A DNA stretch of 5,176 bases from Alistipes sp. (GTDB lineage Bacteria; Bacteroidota; Bacteroidia; Bacteroidales; Rikenellaceae). Positions 1 to 5,176 of the stretch are shown piece after piece. Every line of letters begins with the position of its first letter. Position 1 is the stretch's first letter. The position numbers were made by a program, and so were the translations under genes. Location of the stretch: the NCBI GenBank assembly GCA_017561105.1, contig JAFZDR010000123.1, forward strand, positions 1-5,176, written 5' to 3'. A model generated the notes under the pieces. The model had not been told where the DNA came from. It made no database searches and was given only the letters and a program-made list of their open reading frames with translations.

Positions 1-624
1 ACCAAGCGAGCTGTGGCTCAACGCGGTATCAACCTTGCAAAGGAGATATTCCTACACAAGGGCGAGGCCTTTTCGGCTGACGCTATTATTGCGGAGCTTG
101 GTTTGCCGTTGTTCGTTAAGCCAAACGCAAGCGGCTCGAGCTTTGGCGTTACACGCGTAACCGAGAAGGAGCAGATAGCAAAGGCTGTGGAGTTGGCATT
201 CACCGAGAGCGAGGAGGTATTGATTGAGGAGTGCATCACAGGTCGCGAGTTTGGCTGTGGCGTGCTTATCACCAAGGAGAAGGAGCTTGTGTTGCCTATT
301 ACGGAGATTGTCTCAAAAAATGCCTTCTTCGACTACGAGGCAAAATATACCGCAGGCATGAGCGACGAGATTACCCCTGCACCAATCAGCGAGGAGTGGG
401 CAGCAATGCTTGCACACGACGCTGTAGAGGCATACAAGGCGTGCCGTTGTCGCGGTATTGTCCGCATCGACTTTATCATTACCGAGGAGGGCAAGGCCTA
501 CCTTATCGAGGTAAATGCCATTCCGGGTATGTCGAGCGGCAGCATCGTTCCAAAGCAAGCCCGCACGGCAGGCATATCGCTCGGCGAGTTGTACGATTGG
601 GTGATTGGAGATACAATGGCATAG
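1..624 (+). CDS. ddl: D-alanine--D-alanine ligase, C-terminal part (5' end outside window)
   Basis: This is the C-terminal 207 residues of a cytoplasmic ATP-grasp ligase that joins two D-alanines, using ATP and Mg2+, to make the dipeptide ending peptidoglycan stem peptides. The reading frame is open from base 1, so roughly 115-120 N-terminal residues (family length about 310-330) lie upstream. The ATP-binding loop KPNASGSSFGV is at 118-150. Metal-ligand positions are Asp at 469-471, Glu at 508-510 and Asn at 514-516; the D-x12-E-x-N spacing equals that of E. coli DdlB (D257, E270, N272). The end-of-domain motif reads EVNAIPGMSSGSIVPKQ; many relatives have Thr where this has Ala (517-519). The last residues Met-Ala and the stop abut an AATGGCA repeat (615-621), so the native C-terminus was probably altered slightly by the downstream cassette. 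The ligase assignment is firm; the true start cannot be seen. Confidence 0.93.
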   Translation, partial: TKRAVAQRGINLAKEIFLHKGEAFSADAIIAELGLPLFVKPNASGSSFGVTRVTEKEQIAKAVELAFTESEEVLIEECITGREFGCGVLITKEKELVLPITEIVSKNAFFDYEAKYTAGMSDEITPAPISEEWAAMLAHDAVEAYKACRCRGIVRIDFIITEEGKAYLIEVNAIPGMSSGSIVPKQARTAGISLGELYDWVIGDTMA

Positions 625-679
625 AATGGCAATGAATGGCAGGCGTTCGCTTTCGCTCACTGAATGGCATTAAATGGCA
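615..679 (+). repeat. Left array: five direct AATGGCA repeats with 10-bp spacing
   Basis: AATGGCA occurs at 615-621, 625-631, 635-641, 663-669 and 673-679. Within each cluster the copies start exactly 10 bp apart, close to one turn of B-DNA; a 21-bp GC-richer insert (642-662) separates the third and fourth copies. The first copy encodes the last residues of ddl and directly precedes its TAG stop. Every copy contains an ATG, and together these ATGs fall in all three forward frames; the one at 664 is in frame with the downstream four-helix-bundle gene. Confidence 0.85.
642..657 (+). other. Weak hairpin inside left repeat array
   Basis: GGCG at 642-645 can pair with CGCT at 654-657 (three Watson-Crick pairs plus one G-T pair) around an 8-nt loop. 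The flanking insert contains a near-repetition of TTCGCT (646-651 and 652-657). It is much weaker than the two hairpins in the right array, and its significance rests mainly on occupying the equivalent place between repeat copies. Confidence 0.3.
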
Positions 680-687
680 GAAGAGAG

Positions 688-1233
688 ATGGATATCACAA
701 AACAGAACAACAATCTCTATCGTAATCTGATAGCCTATTGCAAGGCGGTGGTTATCTACGACTTAACCTACCACTTCTGCGAAAGATTTATTGCTATTGG
801 TGACCGCACGAAAGACCAAATGATTCAGGCGGCTCGTTCGGGCAAGCAGAACATCGTAGAGGGCAAGGCTGCATCACTTACCTCTGCCGAGAGTCACCTC
901 AATCTATTAGGAGTAGCAAGAGCGAGTTTTCAGGAGTTGTTAGAGGATTACACAGACTACCTGCGCACTCGTAAATTGCGAATATGGGAAACCGATTCAA
1001 AGGAGGTTGAGGCTATGCGCGAACTTGGCTTGACGCACACCGACTCGAAGTTCTTCTTGGAGTTGGCCGAGAGCCGAAACGATGAAGTTGTAGCCAATAT
1101 GGCGATAGTGTTGCTATACCAGGAGGATGTGCTATTGCGCAAACATATTGAGAAACAAATTGCACGCTTTGTTGATGATGGCGGTTTTCGAGAGTCATTG
1201 GCAAAAGCACGCAAGGACAAAAAGAGAAATTAG
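688..1233 (+). CDS. Four-helix-bundle suffix domain protein (S23/IVP- and Avd-like fold)
   Basis: This 181-residue protein is recognisable from its N-terminal block YRNLIAYCKAVVIYD (residues 11-25), the DRTKDQM stretch (39-45) and the motif QAARSGKQNIVEG (47-59), which is the hallmark of the four-helix-bundle proteins related to 23S rRNA intervening-sequence proteins and to the Avd accessory protein of diversity-generating retroelements. Members are small, helical and basic; Avd forms a pentameric barrel that binds nucleic acid. No enzymatic motif is seen. Helical heptad-like segments follow to about residue 165, and the tail is strongly basic (ends KARKDKKRN). I chose ATG 688, just before the family block and outside the repeats; an in-frame ATG at 664 inside a repeat would add eight residues. 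Leucine codons TTA and CTA are commoner here than in the neighbouring genes, suggesting separate origin. Its function is unknown; it is probably tied to the repeats around it. Confidence 0.85.
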   Translation: MDITKQNNNLYRNLIAYCKAVVIYDLTYHFCERFIAIGDRTKDQMIQAARSGKQNIVEGKAASLTSAESHLNLLGVARASFQELLEDYTDYLRTRKLRIWETDSKEVEAMRELGLTHTDSKFFLELAESRNDEVVANMAIVLLYQEDVLLRKHIEKQIARFVDDGGFRESLAKARKDKKRN

Positions 1234-1255
1234 AATTGCCATTCAATGCCATTAA

Positions 1256-1270
1256 GCAGTCGCAGACTGC
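1256..1270 (+). other. Perfect 6-bp hairpin in right repeat array
   Basis: GCAGTC (1256-1261) is followed by a GCA loop and its exact reverse complement GACTGC (1265-1270). An alternative, overlapping fold pairs CGCA (1261-1264) with TGCG (1268-1271). No T-run follows, so it is not a typical intrinsic terminator. Confidence 0.7.
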
Positions 1271-1282
1271 GTATGCCATTAA

Positions 1283-1293
1283 GGGCGTAGCCC
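1283..1293 (+). other. Perfect 4-bp GC hairpin in right repeat array
   Basis: GGGC (1283-1286), loop GTA, then GCCC (1290-1293). It shares the plan of the preceding hairpin: a GC-rich stem, a three-base loop, and a position exactly between two heptamer copies, although the stem sequence is unrelated. No T-run follows it. Confidence 0.6.
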
Positions 1294-1327
1294 GAATGCC
1301 ATTGAATGCCATAAAAACAAAAACAAG

Positions 1328-1906
1328 ATGATTGAAATCGAAGGAAAGATAGTTAGTGCCGACCTTTTGAGGGAGAAGTTTGCATGCGACTTGTCGCAGT
1401 GTAAGGGTGCCTGCTGCATCGAGGGCGATGCGGGTGCACCACTCGAAATCGAGGAGGTCGATATTCTCGAAGAGGAGTACGAGAACTACAAACCATATAT
1501 GACCCCCGAGGGTATCAAGGCTGTCGAGGAGCAGGGTTTTATGGTTGTGGATAGCGATGGTGACTACACCACACCGCTCATCAATGGTGGCGAGTGCGCC
1601 TTCACATGCTACGATAATGGCGTGGCATTGTGCGCTATCGACAAGGCTTACCGCGAGGGCAAATGCTCGTTCCAGAAGCCTATATCGTGCCACCTCTACC
1701 CAATTCGCGTGTTGAAGTTCCGCAATGGCGGCGAGGGATTGAACTACCACCGCTGGTACATCTGCAAGTCGGCATGCGAGAATGGTTGCAAGCTCGGAAT
1801 ACCCGTTTACAAGGGTCTGCGCGAGCCTATTATCCGCAAGTGGGGCGAGGAGTTCTACCACGCACTCGAAGCGGCAGAAAAGTTATTGAAAGGAGTAAAA
1901 GAGTAA
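1328..1906 (+). CDS. DUF3109 family cysteine-cluster protein
   Basis: This 192-residue cytoplasmic protein has no signal peptide or membrane segment. It matches the DUF3109 family, common in Bacteroidetes and thought to be related to YkgJ-type zinc/iron-chelating cysteine-cluster proteins; no reaction is established. Twelve cysteines are visible at residues 20, 25, 29, 30, 90, 94, 102, 113, 121, 146, 150 and 154, in the pattern C-x4-C-x3-CC near the N-terminus, a central group including KPISCHLYP, and a final C-x3-C-x3-C. Clustering of this kind suggests metal or Fe-S binding, which is inferred. An acidic helical stretch (residues 40-70) separates the first two groups. The length is normal for the family. 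ATG 1328 follows an A-rich leader (1313-1327) with no Shine-Dalgarno, as is usual in Bacteroidetes. Its stop overlaps the start of the next gene (TAATG), implying translational coupling. Confidence 0.88.
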   Translation: MIEIEGKIVSADLLREKFACDLSQCKGACCIEGDAGAPLEIEEVDILEEEYENYKPYMTPEGIKAVEEQGFMVVDSDGDYTTPLINGGECAFTCYDNGVALCAIDKAYREGKCSFQKPISCHLYPIRVLKFRNGGEGLNYHRWYICKSACENGCKLGIPVYKGLREPIIRKWGEEFYHALEAAEKLLKGVKE

Positions 1907-2871
1907 TGAAGAGATTTATTTTAGCATTTGCAATATTGGGTTGGGCTACTGCGGTGGCTAACCCATTGGATTCGCTCGTAATCAAGCCGATAGAGAAGTT
2001 GCAGTCGGCAATTGTGGTCGATACCTTGCCTACAGCCGACAAGCACTTGTCGATTGTGTTGTTCAACGACAACTCGTGGCGTTATATCCGCACAGCCGAG
2101 ATTGAGGCGGACTCTACCGTCTATACCAATTATTGGGATATGGAGAAGATTTCGCCCTACCGCGAGGTGGCACTCTCGTCTATCCCTAATGCTGTGCCTA
2201 TCCGCCTTGTGGACTCGTTGCGTGCATACCGCTACCCACACAAGGGTCGCATTACATCGCGCTACGGAGTACGCCGCAAGGTTAATCACAACGGCATAGA
2301 CATTGCGTTGAAGGTGGGAGATACCATCTGCTCGGCCTTCAATGGCGTAGTTCGCTTTTCGAAGGCTACCGAAACAGGCTACGGCACACTCGTCATCGTA
2401 CGCCATGACAACGGACTCGAAACCTACCACGGACACCTCTCCAAGCGATTGGTCGAGGCTGGCGAGAGGGTAGTGGCAGGACAACCTATCGCCTTGGGTG
2501 GCAACTCTGGTCGCAGCACCGGTCCGCACCTCCACTTCGAGTGTCGCTACATGGGACAATCGTTTGACCCTGAGCGCATAATCAATTTTAGCACAGGCGA
2601 CCTTCGTCGTGAGGAGCTGCTGCTAAAACGCTCCTATTTCAGCATCTACTCGAAGTACGAGCAGGATTGGAATGGCGAGAAGTTGCTTGCCGACGCCGAC
2701 AAGAAGGAAAACGAGATCTCTGCCGAGCGACGCTACTACAAGGTACGCAGTGGCGACTACCTCGGACTTATCGCCAAGCGCAACTACCCACCAGTTGCCA
2801 ACATCTGCCGTCTGAACGGCATCAAGGCGAACGCAGTATTGCCTATCGGCAAGGTATTGCGCGTGAAGTAA
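1906..2871 (+). CDS. Secreted M23 metallopeptidase with C-terminal LysM
   Basis: This is a 321-residue exported zinc peptidase, probably acting on peptidoglycan peptide cross-links. The start is the ATG in TAATG at 1904-1908, which gives a clean signal peptide (MKRFILAFAILGWATAVA, likely cut before Asn19). The open frame extends upstream, but only as overlap with the DUF3109 gene. The M23 domain spans about residues 108-218: zinc ligands His128 and Asp132 (HNGID) and His210 (GPHLHFE), with His177 (YHGHL) and His208 at the usual catalytic positions, so all key residues are present and it should be active. Residues 276-321 form a LysM module (YYKVRSGDYLGLIAK ... IGKVLRVK) that would bind glycan. 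The region at 20-107 is a membrane-distal N-terminal part without a recognised domain. The intact H-x3-D and H-x-H motifs argue against a degenerate, EnvC-like activator. Confidence 0.92.
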   Translation: MKRFILAFAILGWATAVANPLDSLVIKPIEKLQSAIVVDTLPTADKHLSIVLFNDNSWRYIRTAEIEADSTVYTNYWDMEKISPYREVALSSIPNAVPIRLVDSLRAYRYPHKGRITSRYGVRRKVNHNGIDIALKVGDTICSAFNGVVRFSKATETGYGTLVIVRHDNGLETYHGHLSKRLVEAGERVVAGQPIALGGNSGRSTGPHLHFECRYMGQSFDPERIINFSTGDLRREELLLKRSYFSIYSKYEQDWNGEKLLADADKKENEISAERRYYKVRSGDYLGLIAKRNYPPVANICRLNGIKANAVLPIGKVLRVK

Positions 2872-2885
2872 AAGATTAGACTAAA

Positions 2886-3542
2886 ATGGCTATAAGCACC
2901 AAAATAAAGGAGTTACACGCATTGCTACCGCAGGGAGTTACCCTTGTGGCAGTGTCGAAGTTCCACCCCATAGAGGCGTTGAACGAGGCCTACAAGGCAG
3001 GGCAACGCATCTTTGGCGAGAGTCGTGTGCAGGAGCTGCTCGTAAAGCACGAGACTATGCCAAAGGATATCGAGTGGCAGATGATTGGCCACCTCCAGAC
3101 CAACAAGGTGCGCCAGATTGTGCCATTCGTGTCGCTTATTCAGTCGGTGGATAGCGTGCGCCTTGCAGAGTGCATCAACCGCGAGGCGGAGCGCATCGGC
3201 AGGGTAGTCGACATTCTGCTCGAGATACATGTTGCGCAGGAGGAGAGCAAGACGGGTTGGAAGTACGACGAACTCGTTGATTATCTGCAGAGTGGAGCAA
3301 TGGCAGAGCTTAAAAACATCCGTGTGCGCGGCATTATGGGAATGGCAACCAACACCGACGACAAGGAGGTTATTCGCCACGACTTCGAACGCCTGGCGGA
3401 GTGCAAGCGGCAACTTGCAAGCCACTTTGGCGAGGAGTTCGACACCCTCTCGATGGGCATGTCCGACGACTACGCATTGGCTATCGAGTGCGGTTCGACA
3501 ATGGTACGCATAGGCTCCTCAATCATCGGAAACAGATACTAA
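2886..3542 (+). CDS. yggS: PLP-binding homeostasis protein (YggS/PLPBP/PROSC family)
   Basis: This 218-residue cytoplasmic protein has the single-domain alanine-racemase-type barrel fold that carries pyridoxal 5'-phosphate without known enzymatic activity; the family maintains PLP and amino-acid homeostasis. The PLP Schiff-base lysine is Lys25 in VAVSKFHP. Other family blocks are visible in order: FGESRVQEL, WQMIGHLQTNKVRQIVP, RGIMGMAT and LSMGMSDDYALAIECGSTMVRIG, ending in the usual IIGNRY. The family often has Asn where this has Ser in FGES, a tolerated variation in this phylum as far as I recall. The length is typical. ATG 2886 lies 14 bp after the M23 stop, behind an AT-rich leader, so the gene is likely cotranscribed. 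I am confident of the family; a specific physiological role here is not indicated by context. Confidence 0.95.
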   Translation: MAISTKIKELHALLPQGVTLVAVSKFHPIEALNEAYKAGQRIFGESRVQELLVKHETMPKDIEWQMIGHLQTNKVRQIVPFVSLIQSVDSVRLAECINREAERIGRVVDILLEIHVAQEESKTGWKYDELVDYLQSGAMAELKNIRVRGIMGMATNTDDKEVIRHDFERLAECKRQLASHFGEEFDTLSMGMSDDYALAIECGSTMVRIGSSIIGNRY

Positions 3543-3563
3543 CATATAACCAAAATAACCCTG
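3543..3563 (+). promoter_or_regulatory. A-rich leader and probable CTG initiation codon of the GH30 gene
   Basis: The 18 bases between the yggS stop and CTG 3561 are A-rich with no Shine-Dalgarno, like the other leaders in this window. In-frame ATA codons at 3546 and 3555 are much less likely starts. Choosing CTG restores a full signal peptide with the positive Lys-Lys pair directly after the initiator. No promoter-like element is evident, so the gene probably depends on upstream transcription. Confidence 0.5.
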
Positions 3564-4973
3564 AAAAAGACCTTACTAACCATCTTCTCTTTCGCTATTG
3601 CAGTGAGCGCAATGGCAGACTCGTATGTACCACGCGAGGGCGAAATCAAGTTCACCGTGTTGCAGTCCACCAAAGACAGAGCTATTCGCAAGGTGCTCAA
3701 CACCCCTTTCACTCACCACAAATACACCTACTTTAAGCCAATCGATTTGGATGCCGCAAAGCCGTCGCACGACTATATGGGTATTGGTGTTTCGATGACC
3801 GACGCATCATGCTGGCTGCTAAGCCAGATGGAGCTCGAAAACCGCCACTCCTTCCTCAAGGATGTCTTCACAACGCGAGGTCTAAATATGTCGATTATCC
3901 GTCTCAACTGCGGTTCAAGCGACTATGCTACCGAGCTTTACAACTATAACGATCACAAGGGCGATATCGAGATGAAGAGCTTTTCGGTGGCTCGCGACGA
4001 GGCCTATATGATACCTATCATCAAGCAGGTCTACGACTATTGCCCCGATGTATACGTATTCTCGTCGGTATGGAGCGTACCGGGCTGGATGAAGTCTAAT
4101 GGCGAGATGTGCGGAGGTTCGTTGCTCGACGAGTATATGCCGGCATTTGCCAACTATTGGGCTGCATACGTCAAGGCCTACAAGGAGCACGGTATCAACA
4201 TCCACGCCATAACCGTACAGAACGAGCCTTTGACCAATCAGCATGGCGGTTGCCCTGCAACCTTGGTATCGACAAAGCAGGAGATTGCTCTCGCAGGCAA
4301 GTATCTTCCGCAGGCGTTTAAGAAGGCGGGGCTCGACACCAAGATTTGGATTCTCGACCACAACTACGATGCTCACGAGCGCGTAAACGAGATGTTGGCC
4401 GACAAGAGCGTAAAGAGAAATGCCGATGCTGTGGCGTGGCACCCATACAAGGGTACTCCCGATATGATTCAGCACGTAAAGAAGCTCCACCCCGATACAA
4501 AGATGCACCTCACAGAGCGTGGCCCATCGTTCGCTATGGGCGCAGCACAGGACGAGAAGTGGTGGTCTGATGTTATCTTCGGAGCTTTGAACAATGGCTG
4601 TTCGTCATACTGCTCGTGGAACCTATTGCTCGACCCCGACGGCAAGCCGAACGTTGGCCGTCATCCGTGCGCAGGACTCTATACCTATGACTACGAGAGC
4701 GGCAAGCTCACCGAGAGCACACAGGTACATGTATTCAAGCACTTTAGCCCATACGTGAAGCGTGGTGCGAAGATTCTCTCGATTGACCAGCCCGACGAGA
4801 ATATGATCGCTATCGCTTTCGAGAACCCCGATGGCGACAAGGTAGTCTGTGTTACTGCAGCCAACAAACCGACAAAGCGCCAGTCGTTCCAGATCAAATA
4901 CAAGGGCAAGTATATGCTCGTGAGTCTGCCGATGGATACATGGTCGATGACAACTATTTTGCTCGAGAAATAA
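3561..4973 (+). CDS. Secreted glycoside hydrolase family 30 enzyme, probable CTG start
   Basis: This is a 470-residue retaining beta-glycosidase of GH30 (clan A barrel plus C-terminal beta-sandwich); characterised members include glucosylceramidases, beta-1,6-glucanases and beta-xylosidases. Visible landmarks: MGIGVSMTDAS near the barrel start, FSSVWSVPGWMKSNGEM, the acid/base Glu222 in TVQNEP, the nucleophile Glu319 in MHLTERGP, and WNLLLDPDGKPN. Both catalytic residues are intact. The substrate cannot be read from sequence; the motifs resemble the glucosylceramidase/beta-1,6-glucanase branch. The start is unusual: no ATG precedes 3612, but reading in frame from CTG 3561 gives KKTLLTIFSFAIAVSAMA followed by DSY, a textbook signal peptide with an A-x-A cleavage site. 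Starting at GTG 3603 or ATG 3612 would remove it. The gene follows yggS by 18 bp in the same frame, separated by its TAA. The family is firm; the start is inferred. Confidence 0.9.
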   Translation: MKKTLLTIFSFAIAVSAMADSYVPREGEIKFTVLQSTKDRAIRKVLNTPFTHHKYTYFKPIDLDAAKPSHDYMGIGVSMTDASCWLLSQMELENRHSFLKDVFTTRGLNMSIIRLNCGSSDYATELYNYNDHKGDIEMKSFSVARDEAYMIPIIKQVYDYCPDVYVFSSVWSVPGWMKSNGEMCGGSLLDEYMPAFANYWAAYVKAYKEHGINIHAITVQNEPLTNQHGGCPATLVSTKQEIALAGKYLPQAFKKAGLDTKIWILDHNYDAHERVNEMLADKSVKRNADAVAWHPYKGTPDMIQHVKKLHPDTKMHLTERGPSFAMGAAQDEKWWSDVIFGALNNGCSSYCSWNLLLDPDGKPNVGRHPCAGLYTYDYESGKLTESTQVHVFKHFSPYVKRGAKILSIDQPDENMIAIAFENPDGDKVVCVTAANKPTKRQSFQIKYKGKYMLVSLPMDTWSMTTILLEK

Positions 4974-4994
4974 GAAACCTAATTACTATACACT

Positions 4995-5176
4995 ATGAAA
5001 CAATTTCTTTCTACACTCATCATTGCACTCGTTGCTTTATGCAGCAGCGAGAGTGCAAAGGCGTGGACGAACTACGCCCATGGTACTGCGGCATACATTG
5101 CCGAGCAGCATCTCTCACCCAAGGCAAAGGAAAAGTGCCACTACTACCTCAAGCACACGCTTCCATACTACGCATC
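4995..5176 (+). CDS. S1/P1-type nuclease, N-terminal part (3' end outside window)
   Basis: Only the first 60 codons are present; the frame runs open to the window end. The product begins with a signal peptide (MKQFLSTLIIALVALCSSES) ending in AKA, with cleavage before Trp24. In S1/P1 nucleases the mature N-terminal Trp1 and His6 are zinc ligands; here Trp24 and His29 have exactly that spacing (WTNYAHG), and TAAYIAEQHLSPKAKEK continues as in Bacteroidetes relatives (the more common opening is WGxxGH). These exported zinc enzymes cleave single-stranded DNA and RNA and remove 3'-phosphates, and would scavenge nucleotides and phosphate in the periplasm or outside. ATG 4995 lies 21 bp after the GH30 stop, so the two exported hydrolases are probably cotranscribed. 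The remaining zinc ligands lie beyond the window, so activity cannot be judged. Confidence 0.85.
   Translation, partial: MKQFLSTLIIALVALCSSESAKAWTNYAHGTAAYIAEQHLSPKAKEKCHYYLKHTLPYYA

Larger units (their letters stand above)
615..1313 (+). mobile_element. Putative repeat-bounded four-helix-bundle cassette (non-autonomous element)
   Basis: This roughly 0.7-kb unit carries one gene (688-1233) between two arrays of the heptamer AATGGCA. The left array has five direct copies; the right array has five copies in reverse complement, so the whole unit has inverted-repeat ends. The inner arms 663-679 and 1237-1253 are complementary at 16 of 17 positions, and the outer arms 625-641 and 1297-1313 at 14 of 17. 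Small GC-rich hairpin-like inserts interrupt both arrays. No transposase, integrase or reverse transcriptase is present, and no clear target-site duplication was seen. Protein-coding intervening sequences in some bacterial 23S rRNA genes have the same plan (four-helix-bundle gene within pairing ends), but here the neighbours are ddl and a DUF3109 gene. Mobility is inferred; the repeat architecture is directly visible. Confidence 0.5.
1237..1313 (-). repeat. Right array: five inverted TGCCATT repeats with interposed hairpins
   Basis: TGCCATT, the reverse complement of the left-array heptamer AATGGCA, occurs at 1237-1243, 1247-1253, 1274-1280 and 1297-1303, with a one-base variant TGCCATA at 1307-1313. 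The pairs 1237/1247 and 1297/1307 keep the 10-bp spacing. Two hairpin inserts (1254-1273 and 1281-1296) lie between copies. The array begins three bases after the stop of the four-helix-bundle gene and ends 14 bp before the DUF3109 start codon. Confidence 0.85.

Noticed and set aside
1256..1293. Intrinsic terminator between the cassette and DUF3109
   Set aside because: The stems are short and neither is followed by a T-run; the hairpins are better explained as parts of the repeat array.
615..1313. CRISPR array or diversity-generating retroelement
   Set aside because: The repeats are 7 bp with 3-bp gaps, not repeat-spacer units, and no cas gene is present. The Avd-like fold suggested a retroelement, but there is no reverse transcriptase and no template/variable repeat pair in the window.
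615..1313. 23S rRNA intervening sequence
   Set aside because: Flanks encode ddl and DUF3109 protein, with no rRNA sequence on either side; only the plan is similar.
1013..1861. Long antisense open frame (282 codons) across the four-helix-bundle and DUF3109 genes
   Set aside because: It spans two well-supported + strand genes and the repeat array, has no recognisable motif, and is explained by codon bias on the opposite strand.
1630..1905. Upstream extension of the M23 frame into the DUF3109 gene
   Set aside because: The extension is out-of-frame DUF3109 sequence; ATG 1906 gives a proper signal peptide and the TAATG overlap.
1921..2559. Antisense open frame opposite the M23 peptidase
   Set aside because: It lies wholly within a gene with all catalytic residues recognised; its translation resembles no family known to me.

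Overview
This 5.2-kb window looks like chromosomal DNA from a member of the Bacteroidales. The grounds are a four-helix-bundle 'suffix' protein of a mainly Bacteroidetes type, a DUF3109 protein, a secreted M23-LysM peptidase, a GH30 glycosidase and an S1/P1 nuclease of the Bacteroidetes kind. Start sites are preceded by A-rich leaders rather than Shine-Dalgarno sequences, which also fits. A Rikenellaceae/Alistipes-like source is possible but not proven from the sequence alone.

Layout: all genes read on the + strand and are tightly spaced. (1) 1-624 is the C-terminal two thirds of a D-alanine--D-alanine ligase (ddl). (2) About 615-1313 is a compact cassette: a four-helix-bundle protein gene (688-1233) flanked on both sides by short AATGGCA repeats. 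The repeats are direct on the left and inverted on the right, mostly spaced at exactly 10 bp, with small GC-rich hairpins between them. (3) 1328-1906 is a 12-cysteine DUF3109 protein. (4) 1906-2871 is a secreted M23 peptidase with a C-terminal LysM, overlapping the previous gene in TAATG. (5) 2886-3542 is the PLP-binding YggS/PLPBP protein. (6) 3561-4973 is a secreted GH30 glycosidase whose signal peptide is only recovered if translation starts at a CTG codon. (7) 4995 to the window end is the first 60 residues of a secreted S1/P1-type nuclease.

Together, ddl and the M23-LysM peptidase concern peptidoglycan synthesis and remodelling. DUF3109 and YggS are housekeeping proteins. GH30 and the S1/P1 nuclease are exported hydrolases that would release sugars and nucleotides. 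The order DUF3109-M23-yggS-GH30-nuclease, with gaps of -1, 14, 18 and 21 bp, reads as one transcription unit.

The most interesting item is the repeat-flanked four-helix-bundle cassette. It sits at the very end of ddl, and one of its repeats even supplies the last two ddl codons and adjoins the stop. Its arms would pair in RNA, much like the protein-coding intervening sequences of some 23S rRNAs, but here it lies between protein genes. It looks like a small non-autonomous mobile or RNA-acting element.
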